From positions 1 to 6,482 of the forward strand of contig DATKFG010000062.1 in NCBI GenBank assembly GCA_035511515.1: a DNA stretch of 6,482 bases, read 5' to 3'. Below the pieces are notes generated by a model. It had not been told where the DNA came from, ran no database searches, and was given only the letters and a program-made list of their open reading frames with translations. The position numbers were made by a program, and so were the translations under genes. Positions within the stretch are counted from its first letter, which is position 1. Every line of letters starts with the position of its first letter. This document shows, piece by piece, positions 1 through 5,532 of the stretch. The stretch comes from VBCK01 sp035511515 (GTDB taxonomy: Bacteria; Pseudomonadota; Gammaproteobacteria; Burkholderiales; Burkholderiaceae_F).

Positions 1-154
1 CCCGCTGCGCGGGCGAGGGGCGATCGATTGCCCCAGGTTCAAAGTTGTTCCAAAGGTACGCCCTATCGCCCCTCGCCCGCGCAGCGGGAGAGGGGAGGGC
101 TCGCCCTGCGAAGCCGGGCTACGCCCGGCGAAGCATGGGGGTGAGGGCCGCTTT
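1..154. repeat. Intergenic dispersed repeats, inverted pair plus hairpin
   Basis: This stretch downstream of the CYTH-CHAD gene holds no credible gene. Bases 1-24 (CCCGCTGCGCGGG followed by CGAGGGGCGAT) and 65-88 are perfect inverted copies of each other, with 24-bp arms and a 40-bp spacer. Each arm also contains its own small hairpin: CCCGC-TGC-GCGGG at 1-13 and CCCGC-GCA-GCGGG at 76-88. A second hairpin, GCCGGGC-TAC-GCCCGGC, lies at 113-129, and CCCTCACCCCC (minus strand) follows near 137-147. The CCCTCACCCC / CTCTCCCGC style is that of dispersed intergenic repeats known from high-GC proteobacteria. The left arm begins at base 1, so the element may continue outside the window. It may act at the 3' end of the CYTH-CHAD transcript, but no T-run follows, so a terminator role is only inferred. 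Confidence 0.75.
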
Positions 155-1735
155 TCAGGCGCCGCTGCCGCGCCGCTGCAGTTGCTGCAGCCGTGCTTGC
201 GCCCTCGGAAGGTTGCGCCGCACGACTTTCTCGGACCATCGCTCGGCCCGCTTCACCAGTTCGCGCGAGCGCGTCAGCGAGGGCAGCATCGACACCGCCA
301 CGTGCACGTCGTTGATCTCGCCCAGCAGCTGCTGCAGCCGCGACAGTGCCTTCAGCCGGCGCGCCGGTGCGCCGCCCGACAGCAGCGGAGCGAGCAGCTC
401 GAGCGCATAGCGCTGCCTCTTGGCCAGAATCCGCAGCCGGTGCCGTCCCTGGGGCGGCAGCGCCGGCAAGTGGCGCCCGGCCGCAATCACCCGCCCGTGG
501 CCGCGCTCGATCGCGCGCCGGGCCCACTGCGCCAGTCGGTCCGCGGTCGGGATGGCCGGCTCCTCGGCCCAGCGCAGCAAGCGCAGCGCCGTGCGCGCAA
601 AGCGCGCGCTGTCGAGCACGGCGCGCAGCCGCTGCCGCTGCCGCTGCTGGCGAGCGAGCGCCCGCGCCATCAGCCGGGCCCAGGGCTCCTCGTCGCCACC
701 CTGGGCCGCCCGGCGCAGCGACGGCAGGCTTTGCGTGAGCAGCACGTCCCAGTCGCGCATGGCCCCGAAGCAGTCGGCCATCCAGCGCAGATCCTGTGCG
801 ACCGGGTCGTCGGCGGCCGTGGCCACGCCCAGCACACGCAGCGCCGAGCGCGTGCGGCGCAGCGCAACGCGCGCCTGATGCACGTATTCCGGATCGTTGC
901 CGAGCGAGGCGCCGTGCGCGTTGGCAAGCACCCGTTGCACGCCATTGCCCACGATCCGGCGGGCAACCTCCAGATGGGTTCGCCGCGGCTGCAACAATGC
1001 CGAAAAACCCTCCGGGTCGGCGTGAGTCGGCCCGGCCGCGCCGCGTTGCGCCAGCCGGTAGCCGCGCGTGGCCTTGGACTCGACCGCGGGTTGCAGCGCG
1101 AGCGCCCGGCGTCCGCGCCCGCTCAGATCCAGCGCCAGGTCGAAAACCGCCGAGACCGAACCCTCCCGCAGTTCCAGCTCGAGCTCGCAGATCGGCTCGG
1201 CGCGCCGGCCGGCCCGCAGGGTGCCTTCGTCCAGCGCGACGTCGATCAGAGCGCCCTGAAACCGTACCTGGCGCACGGTGCGCTCGAAGCGGCTGCGAAA
1301 CACTGGAACGAGGCGGGCCGGCCGCGCTGCGAGCAATTGCGTCAGCGGCGAGTCGGCCAGGCTCTTCAGGTGCGGGCGCGGGCCGGGCACGACCGACTCC
1401 CATTCGCGCCGGCGGCTGAGCGCGCCTGGCTCGTCGGCGCACTTGAACGTCTGAACCCAGCCCGCCCCCGGGCCCTCGCCGATGCGCCGCACGCGCAGCG
1501 CGCAGCGCTGCGATGCCAGCCGCCGGTCGGCGGTGTCGAAGTACACGCTGGTGAGCTTCACGGCGCGCTGGGCGCCGTATGCGTTCAGCCTGCGGCGCAC
1601 CGCCTCGCGCGCTGCCGGCGGCACAGCCAGCTTGAGCTCGATTTCCATCGCGGGCCCGGACGGCACAGCGGCCGTGCCGACCGGCGTCGGCTCGGGCCGC
1701 GGCGGGGCGGCCGTGCTCGTGCGTGGCTGCCTCAT
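155..1735 (-). CDS. CYTH-CHAD domain protein (triphosphatase-like, polyphosphate-binding)
   Basis: This is a 526-residue soluble protein with no signal peptide or membrane segment. The CYTH domain (about residues 30-230) opens with EIELK (E31, E33, K35), then YFDT (65-68), ALRVRR (79-84), FK (97-98), REWE (110-113), R149, IDVALDEG (164-171) and the acidic strand CELELEL (183-189). These are the charged residues that line the triphosphate tunnel in the family. The CHAD domain (about 252-520) shows HQARVALRRTRSALRVL (from 286), MRDWDVL (326-332), HRLRILAKRQRYALELL (from 432) and LLGEINDVHVA (470-480). CYTH enzymes of this type hydrolyse inorganic triphosphate, and CHAD helices bind polyphosphate; activity here is inferred. 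Residues 1-29 are Pro/Ala-rich, and M30 (base 1648) sits exactly at the CYTH start, so it is an alternative start. I prefer 1735 because its ATG overlaps the MFS stop as ATGA, which suggests translational coupling. Neither start has a clear Shine-Dalgarno site. Confidence 0.93.
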   Translation of the reverse strand: MRQPRTSTAAPPRPEPTPVGTAAVPSGPAMEIELKLAVPPAAREAVRRRLNAYGAQRAVKLTSVYFDTADRRLASQRCALRVRRIGEGPGAGWVQTFKCADEPGALSRRREWESVVPGPRPHLKSLADSPLTQLLAARPARLVPVFRSRFERTVRQVRFQGALIDVALDEGTLRAGRRAEPICELELELREGSVSAVFDLALDLSGRGRRALALQPAVESKATRGYRLAQRGAAGPTHADPEGFSALLQPRRTHLEVARRIVGNGVQRVLANAHGASLGNDPEYVHQARVALRRTRSALRVLGVATAADDPVAQDLRWMADCFGAMRDWDVLLTQSLPSLRRAAQGGDEEPWARLMARALARQQRQRQRLRAVLDSARFARTALRLLRWAEEPAIPTADRLAQWARRAIERGHGRVIAAGRHLPALPPQGRHRLRILAKRQRYALELLAPLLSGGAPARRLKALSRLQQLLGEINDVHVAVSMLPSLTRSRELVKRAERWSEKVVRRNLPRAQARLQQLQRRGSGA

Positions 1736-2982
1736 GGTGTCGCTGCGCCGCCCGCCCGCCATCCAACGCCAGCCAGCAAGGCCGCCGCGGCGCACAGCGC
1801 GCCGGCCGCGGCGAAGCACACGCCATAGCTGCCGCTGGCGCGCTGCAGCAGGCCAAATGCCGGTGGCCATACGACCGAGCCCACGAACGTCAGGAACAGG
1901 CTCCCCCCGGTGGCCGCGCCGGCCTGTCCGGATGGAGCCCTGCGTGCAACCTCCGACAGGAACACACCGTTCCAGCCGATCGCTGTCGCACCGAGCAACG
2001 CGCACGACCCGTACACCGCCAGCGCTGGCCAGCCCGCCTCGAATGCGGCGGCCAGCGCGCAGCCGATCGCCATCAGCACGCCCAGCACCTGCAGCGTGCG
2101 GCGCGCCGGCAGCCAGCGATCGGCCACCACGCCCCACGCGATGCGCCCCGCCACACCGGCCAGGTTGGCCGCCGTCAGGGCCGCGCCCGCCGCGATCCAC
2201 CCGTAGCCGAGCCCCTCGACCAGGTAGGCCACGATGAAGCTCGAGGTGCAGTTCTGCAGCCCGGAATAGATGAATGAAAGCGCCGCCATCGAGCGCAACG
2301 GTCGCGACGCGACGACCAGCCGCAACCCGGACAGCAACGCGCCGGAGCCGGAACGCGCCGCGGGGTCGCGATCGTGGTCCAGCGCCGCGCGCAGCGGTTG
2401 CACCGCGACCGCGCAGGCCAGACACAGCCCGGCCACTGCGCCCAGAGCCGCCTTCCACCCAAGCCACACCGTCAGCGCGGGCACGAGAATCCCGGCCAGC
2501 GCCACGCCGGCCGGCACTCCGGTCTGCTTGATCGAGAACGTCAACGCGATGCGATCCGGGCGCGTCGAGCGTGCCAGCATGTGGCTGGAAGCGGGCGTGA
2601 TCGGGCCATAGCCCAGCCCAAGCAGCACCGCCGAGGCGGCCAGCGCCGGCGCCGTCCCTTCCAGGCCCAGGACCATGCCCAGCGCGCTCAACACCAGCGA
2701 CAGTTGCGACACCCGCAGGGCGCCGATGCTCGACACCAGCGATCCGCTGATCAGCGCGGCGGCGGCCGATCCGAGGTAGACGAGCGAAATGTAGGTGCCG
2801 ACCATCGAGGCCGGCCGCCCGGCAGCCGCTGCAACGGCCGGCGCGATCGACGGAACACTGAGCGCCGCCAGCGCCGACATCACCTGGATCGCGGTCGTCG
2901 CGGCCAGCGTGATGGCCGGGCCGGGCAGCGTCAGGCGCGTCGTACCGGCTGGCTCGGGCGGCCCTGGGCGAGCACTTTGCAT
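1732..2982 (-). CDS. MFS permease, 12-segment type
   Basis: This is a 416-residue inner-membrane protein of usual major facilitator length. Hydrophobic segments run throughout, beginning near residue 22, and the N and C halves are split by a charged loop at about 197-213 (DHDRDPAARSG). Recognisable stretches are GYGPITPASSHML (124-136), SIKQTGVPAG (150-159), a cytoplasmic-loop motif GRIAWGVVADRW (279-290) and GWNGVFLSEVAR (336-347). The SIKQTGVPAG and GWNGVFL stretches recall a set of CynX-like MFS_1 carriers common in Burkholderiales whose substrates are mostly unknown, so I give none. The start is fixed: an in-frame TAG lies two codons upstream (2986-2988) and the next in-frame ATG is residue 35, inside the first membrane segment. 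No Shine-Dalgarno site is visible, so a very short leader is possible. The stop overlaps the CYTH-CHAD start by four bases, making this the first gene of a two-gene operon. Confidence 0.92.
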   Translation of the reverse strand: MQSARPGPPEPAGTTRLTLPGPAITLAATTAIQVMSALAALSVPSIAPAVAAAAGRPASMVGTYISLVYLGSAAAALISGSLVSSIGALRVSQLSLVLSALGMVLGLEGTAPALAASAVLLGLGYGPITPASSHMLARSTRPDRIALTFSIKQTGVPAGVALAGILVPALTVWLGWKAALGAVAGLCLACAVAVQPLRAALDHDRDPAARSGSGALLSGLRLVVASRPLRSMAALSFIYSGLQNCTSSFIVAYLVEGLGYGWIAAGAALTAANLAGVAGRIAWGVVADRWLPARRTLQVLGVLMAIGCALAAAFEAGWPALAVYGSCALLGATAIGWNGVFLSEVARRAPSGQAGAATGGSLFLTFVGSVVWPPAFGLLQRASGSYGVCFAAAGALCAAAALLAGVGWRAGGAATP

Positions 2983-3004
2983 CGTCTAGGGCGAAGCCTA
3001 TACT
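2976..3004 (+). promoter_or_regulatory. Sigma70-type promoter for the lipoprotein-HNH operon
   Basis: A -35 box TTTGCA (2976-2981, 4 of 6 consensus bases) and a -10 box TATACT (2999-3004, 5 of 6) are separated by exactly 17 bp. Transcription would begin near 3011, giving a leader of about 60 bases before the lipoprotein ATG at 3070. The -35 box covers the start codon of the divergent MFS gene (2980-2982). On the opposite strand TATAGG (3001 to 2996) could serve as a -10 for the MFS gene, but I find no matching -35. Confidence 0.55.
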
Positions 3005-3069
3005 GGACCAACAGCCTCGCGGTGTCCTCTTGCGCGGTGATCCGCGGCGCGAGGCGGATGGGGGATGCG

Positions 3070-3276
3070 ATGAAACTGATGCGGGCAATGTTGAGCGTCA
3101 TGGTGTGCGTGTGCGCGAACGTGGTGCTGGCCGGCTGTGCATCCAATGTCGCTGACAACGAGTCGGTACTGGGTCCGGGTGTGGACGAAAAGCGCGTGGC
3201 CCAGGTTGAGGCCGCCGCGCGCCGTGCCAATGTTGATGTTCACTGGATCAATTATCCGCGCAAGTCAGGGCAATGA
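3070..3276 (+). CDS. Small outer-membrane-type lipoprotein, unknown function
   Basis: This is a 68-residue precursor. The N-terminus has K2 and R5, a hydrophobic stretch (6-21) and a lipobox LAGC (20-23), so signal peptidase II would cut before C23. The mature part is about 46 residues. Ala at +2 and Ser at +3, with no Asp, fit outer-membrane sorting by the Lol rule. The mature part has a Asp/Glu/Val-rich linker, then a likely amphipathic helix VDEKRVAQVEAAARRANV (39-56) and an end DVHWINYPRKSGQ. I do not recognise a named family, though short lipoproteins with a V-E-x-A-A-R helix and an NYP-like tail seem familiar from Burkholderiales. The start at 3070 has GGGGGA four bases upstream. An in-frame ATG at 3058, behind GAGG, would add four residues (MGDA) and cannot be excluded. 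The stop codon overlaps the next ATG (ATGA). Confidence 0.8.
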   Translation: MKLMRAMLSVMVCVCANVVLAGCASNVADNESVLGPGVDEKRVAQVEAAARRANVDVHWINYPRKSGQ

Positions 3277-3926
3277 GCAGTGGGCGCCGGTCACGACTGC
3301 CGGCGCCGCCTGCACCGGCCACGCCGACGTGGCAAACTGTCGGCATGAGCGGTCTTGAACGCGCGCTTCGGATCCTGATTGTCGATTCGCATGGACAGCC
3401 GGTCCGCTGGGCCGCGCTGACCCGCGCCGCACGCTACTACGCCTCCGGCAAGGTCGTGACCGATCTGGGCGAGAACCTGTTCGCGATGAACGGCGGCTAC
3501 CAGGAAAGCTCCGGGCTTCGTTCCGAATTCGTTACCAGTTCGATCGTGATGATCCGCGGCCGGCACCGCTTGCCGGTCGAACACGCGCACGTCGGGTTGA
3601 CCAAGCACCGGCTGTTTGCACGTGACCGCCATGTGTGCGCCTACTGCGGCGGACGCTTCGTCGAAGGCGACCTGACGGTGGAACACATCGTCCCGGTGTC
3701 GCGCGGCGGACGGCACGACTGGACCAACGTGGTAACCGCCTGCCGCTCGTGCAATACCCGCAAGGGCAACCGCCGGCCGGAAGAGGCGCGCATGCCGCTG
3801 CTGTACGTTCCGTACGCGGTGTCCCGCAACGAAGGGTTCATCCTGAGCAACCGCCGGATCCTGTCCGACCAGATGGCGTTTCTGCAGGCGACCCTGCCGA
3901 AGCACTCACGCTGGGCCCACGCCTGA
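3273..3926 (+). CDS. HNH endonuclease-fold protein
   Basis: This is a 217-residue soluble protein with a central HNH (beta-beta-alpha metal) domain at about 112-170. CAYC (122-125) and CRSC (157-160) form a zinc pair. EHIVP carries the catalytic-type E137-H138, N152 is in WTNVV, and N161 and K164 follow in CNTRKGNR. The N-terminal part (31-108) and the C-terminal NRRILSDQMAFL (193-204) match the layout of a widespread proteobacterial HNH family, in which an ILxVDxxGQPxxW start precedes the nuclease core. Such proteins are annotated as nucleases but their target and role are mostly unknown. The ATG at 3273 overlaps the lipoprotein stop and implies coupling. However, residues 1-24 are Pro/Arg-rich and use less typical codons, and M25 (base 3345) coincides with the usual family start, so the true start may be 3345. 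The stop codon lies inside the left arm of the large palindrome that follows. Confidence 0.9.
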   Translation: MSSGRRSRLPAPPAPATPTWQTVGMSGLERALRILIVDSHGQPVRWAALTRAARYYASGKVVTDLGENLFAMNGGYQESSGLRSEFVTSSIVMIRGRHRLPVEHAHVGLTKHRLFARDRHVCAYCGGRFVEGDLTVEHIVPVSRGGRHDWTNVVTACRSCNTRKGNRRPEEARMPLLYVPYAVSRNEGFILSNRRILSDQMAFLQATLPKHSRWAHA

Positions 3927-3964
3927 TTCGCCTTCGCTCGCTACGCGAGCGAAGGCGAATCAGG
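3922..3964. terminator. Large perfect palindrome between convergent genes
   Basis: Bases 3922-3941 and 3945-3964 are perfectly complementary, giving 20-bp arms with a 3-base TAC loop; the core is CTTCGCTCGC-TAC-GCGAGCGAAG. The structure includes the HNH stop codon (3924-3926) and ends one base before the convergent trypsin-fold gene's stop (3966-3968). Neither strand has a T-run after the stem, so it is not a textbook intrinsic terminator. It more likely protects 3' ends, or blocks transcription from both sides by structure alone. Stems built on CTTCGCTCGC are common at gene ends in betaproteobacteria (recalled, not checked). Confidence 0.75.
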
Positions 3965-3965
3965 A

Positions 3966-4721
3966 TCACCCAAGCCGCGAGCGCAGCAGCCTGAAAAACG
4001 GGCCGACCGGCTCGGCCCGCACGTAAGCGTCGTGCTTGAACGAGCTCTGCACGGCGGCCGGCTGCAGCACGCAATCGACGGTTTCCGCGCCGCCCCCGAT
4101 CACCGCCCACAAGGTGGCGCCGGATACGCCGTCGAGCGCCGGCGCGTGGATCTGCAGTCCGTCGGCGCGGCGGGCGACGCGCCGGTAGCTGACTTTCAGA
4201 TGAGCGCCCCACGGCTCGCCGCGCGCGAACACCACCACGGGGCGGGCATGCAGCACCGCTCCGACGCGCCGCATCTGTGCGTACGGGAAGCCTGCGAACA
4301 CGTACGTGCGGGCCCGCACCTCCGAGGCCAGCGACTCGAAGGGCGCCGCCTGCCAGTGCCGGCGCAGCAGTCCGGCGCTGCGGCGGCATCCGATCCGGAT
4401 CGCCGCCAGGTCAGCCTCAGGATCGACCAGCACACGCGGTCTGGCCGCTTTCAACCAGAGGATGCGGCCGGTGTCGCCCAGCGGCAGGCCCAGGTCGCCG
4501 GCGCTGGCTCCGTCGTCGAACAGGTGGCGGCAGGTCAGCAGCAGCAGCGAGGTCCCCAGCACGTACAGCGCGCCGCTCGCCAGCGGCTCGGCGCGGCCGC
4601 TGCGCAGCGCCAGCACCGGTACCGCCACCCGCTCCAGCGCGGCACTGATGGCGCGCGCACGCGGGGCGCCCACCTCGCCGTCGACCACCAGCGGTTCGGT
4701 GCCGATGCGGGTCCAGCTCAC
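3966..4721 (-). CDS. Trypsin-fold serine peptidase-like protein, no export signal
   Basis: The 251-residue product has no signal peptide or membrane segment, so it is probably cytosolic. It carries a chymotrypsin-type triad in order: H66 in LLTCRHLFDD (61-70), D104 in EADLAAIRI (102-110) and S200 in GVSGATLWAV (198-207). The spacings (38 and 96) are close to those of S1 peptidases. FAGFPYAQMRR (142-152) corresponds to the GYP strand usual in bacterial trypsin-like proteins. The residue before the active Gly-Ser core and the ATLW that follows differ from the classic GNSGGPL, so activity is likely but not proven. The start must be GTG (4721-4719): the only in-frame ATG known downstream is residue 150, and GGGG lies seven bases upstream of the GTG. 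It follows the SWIB gene on the same strand after 73 bases that include a terminator-like hairpin, so it may rely on read-through or a weak promoter of its own. Substrate unknown. Confidence 0.82.
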   Translation of the reverse strand: MSWTRIGTEPLVVDGEVGAPRARAISAALERVAVPVLALRSGRAEPLASGALYVLGTSLLLLTCRHLFDDGASAGDLGLPLGDTGRILWLKAARPRVLVDPEADLAAIRIGCRRSAGLLRRHWQAAPFESLASEVRARTYVFAGFPYAQMRRVGAVLHARPVVVFARGEPWGAHLKVSYRRVARRADGLQIHAPALDGVSGATLWAVIGGGAETVDCVLQPAAVQSSFKHDAYVRAEPVGPFFRLLRSRLG

Positions 4722-4731
4722 CTTTGAACCC

Positions 4732-4772
4732 CGGAAAACAAGCGGGCCGGCCGGATTGGACCGGTCGGCCCG
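4732..4772 (-). terminator. Intrinsic terminator after the SWIB gene
   Basis: Bases 4743-4754 and 4761-4772 form a 12-bp GC-rich stem with one imperfect pair and a 6-base loop. Read on the minus strand the stem is followed directly by CTTGTTTTCC, a T-rich tail. It starts 22 bases after the SWIB stop codon and ends just before the ribosome site of the trypsin-fold gene. Confidence 0.6.
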
Positions 4773-4794
4773 TAACGATCGCGGTGCGCCCCGA

Positions 4795-5163
4795 TTACTT
4801 CAGGTGCTTGCTGACGTACTTGGTCAGCTCGAACATCGTGGCCTGCGCCTTGCCGAACAACGGGCGCAGCTTCTCGTCCGCGTTGATGTTGCGGCGGTTG
4901 ATCGGGTCCTGCAGCTTGTTCTTCTTGATGTACTGCCAGATCTTGCTCGTGACCTCGGTGCGCGGCATCGGGGAAGACCCGATGATCGCGGCCAGCGGCC
5001 CGGTCGGCATCAGCGGCTTCATGAAGGCCGCATTCGGCTTGCGTGCGCTTTTCTTCTTGGCGGCCTTGCGCGGCGCGGCCTTCTTCGCAACCTTCCTGAC
5101 CTTCTTGGCGGCTGACTTCTTGACCGCCTTCTTCGCCGACTTCTTCGCTTTCTTCGTTGCCAT
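4795..5163 (-). CDS. SWIB/MDM2-domain protein with histone-H1-like tail
   Basis: This is a 122-residue basic protein in two parts. Residues 1-43 are almost only Lys, Ala, Arg, Ser and Val in KKA/KKS repeats, like the histone H1 C-terminal tail and bacterial H1-like proteins. Residues 46-121 form a SWIB domain: FMKPLMPTGPLAAIIG (47-62), MPRTEVTSKIWQYIKKNKLQ (66-85), DPINRRNINADEKLRPLFG (86-104) and MFELTKYVSKHL (110-121). SWIB domains come from eukaryotic chromatin remodellers and are also found in chlamydiae and many beta- and gammaproteobacteria. A nucleoid or DNA-binding role is inferred, and the bacterial proteins are poorly studied. The frame stays open upstream to 5283, but ATG 5163 is chosen because AGGAG lies six bases before it and the Lys-rich tail begins there. 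The gene has its own terminator downstream and a candidate promoter at 5283-5256. Confidence 0.93.
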   Translation of the reverse strand: MATKKAKKSAKKAVKKSAAKKVRKVAKKAAPRKAAKKKSARKPNAAFMKPLMPTGPLAAIIGSSPMPRTEVTSKIWQYIKKNKLQDPINRRNINADEKLRPLFGKAQATMFELTKYVSKHLK

Positions 5164-5171
5164 CAAGATCT
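5164..5171 (-). promoter_or_regulatory. Ribosome binding site that fixes the SWIB start
   Basis: On the minus strand the bases just before ATG 5163 read AGGAGATCTTG, the best Shine-Dalgarno match in the window. It decides the start at 5163 against the longer open frame reaching 5283. The AGGAG core itself lies at about 5170-5174. Confidence 0.7.
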
Positions 5172-5255
5172 CCTGTGTGCTGTTGGAAAAGGCACAGCGA
5201 CAGCGTTCTTGCGTTTGCCCCGAACCGTGAAAGAGCGCTCTCGTTGCTGAGCCGA

Positions 5256-5283
5256 ATACTAGGCCAACCACGACGGGAATCAA
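5256..5283 (-). promoter_or_regulatory. Candidate sigma70 promoter for the SWIB gene
   Basis: Reading the minus strand, TTGATT (5283-5278, 4 of 6) and TAGTAT (5261-5256, 4 of 6) are 16 bp apart. The implied leader is about 85 bases and contains a 10-bp palindrome AGAGCGCTCT (5232-5241) and the strong ribosome site before the ATG. Both boxes are imperfect, so this is tentative. Confidence 0.35.
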
Positions 5284-5388
5284 GTGTTTTCAGAGGGAGT
5301 TTGCGTCCGAAACACGGCGGTTGGCCCGATTTACAGAGGGCGGCGGCCCCGGCGCGGGCGCACTGCGGCTGGCCGGCGCTGCGGCGCA

Positions 5389-5433
5389 ACTACAAAATGT
5401 TGTAGTGCCGGGCGCAAACTCACAATATCTTGT
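5389..5433. promoter_or_regulatory. Tandem operator-like inverted repeats, 30 bp apart
   Basis: In an otherwise GC-rich region, two AT-rich dyads share the pattern ACAA-N4-TTGT. The first is ACTACAA-AATG-TTGTAGT (5389-5406, perfect 7-bp arms). The second is ACAA-TATC-TTGT (5422-5433). Their centres are exactly 30 bp apart, close to three helical turns, as expected for two dimers bound on one face of DNA. They lie between the divergent SWIB and PAP2 genes, about 125 bp before the PAP2 start. The regulator cannot be named from the sequence. Confidence 0.5.
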
Positions 5434-5471
5434 ATCCAGATGCCCCCAAACCTCGCGTTGGAACGACCGCG

Positions 5472-5532
5472 CCGGCCCACTGGCCGGATGGCATCGAGCC
5501 GGTCCGGATCCGGCCACGGATAGAATCCGGAC
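5472..5532 (+). promoter_or_regulatory. Palindrome-rich promoter region of the PAP2 operon
   Basis: Just upstream of the PAP2 ATG (5533) lie a hairpin CCGGCC-CACT-GGCCGG (5472-5487), a palindrome CCGGATCCGG (5504-5513), and an 8-bp inverted repeat GTCCGGAT (5502-5509) with ATCCGGAC (5525-5532). TAGAAT (5521-5526) matches 5 of 6 bases of a -10 box. It ends six bases before the ATG, so transcription could begin at or next to the start codon and give a leaderless mRNA. No good -35 and no Shine-Dalgarno site are visible. Confidence 0.4.

Noticed and set aside
45..410. A 121-residue plus-strand frame beginning in the left repeat
   Set aside because: It begins by translating the dispersed repeat and continues antisense to the CHAD domain; such repeat-derived frames are common false genes.
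182..1828. A 548-residue open frame on the plus strand, antisense to CYTH-CHAD
   Set aside because: The product is Arg/Gln/Pro-rich with no recognisable domain, as expected for a GC-rich shadow; the minus strand carries conserved motifs.
63..1856. A 597-residue open frame on the minus strand in another register
   Set aside because: Ala/Arg/Gly-rich low-complexity product, fully overlapping CYTH-CHAD, without motifs.
3032..3050. GC-rich dyad GCGCGGTGATCCGCGGCGC in the lipoprotein leader
   Set aside because: Pairing is short and imperfect (GCGCGG against CCGCGGCGC); too weak to call a riboswitch or attenuator.
155..3088. One 977-residue open frame on the minus strand spanning the CYTH-CHAD gene and the region above it
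   Set aside because: Only the part from 1735 downward has CYTH and CHAD motifs. The upper part is Arg/Gly-rich out-of-frame translation of the MFS gene, whose own frame shows clear membrane segments and family motifs.
2374..3276. A 300-residue plus-strand frame ending at the lipoprotein stop
   Set aside because: The first 225 or so residues are antisense to the MFS gene and Arg/Gln-rich. The signal peptide and lipobox place the real start at 3070 or 3058, downstream of the promoter.
5284..5523. A 79-residue plus-strand frame in the SWIB/PAP2 intergenic region
   Set aside because: GTG start without a ribosome site, a composition rich in Arg, Gly and Pro, and it overlaps the operator-like and promoter-like sites.
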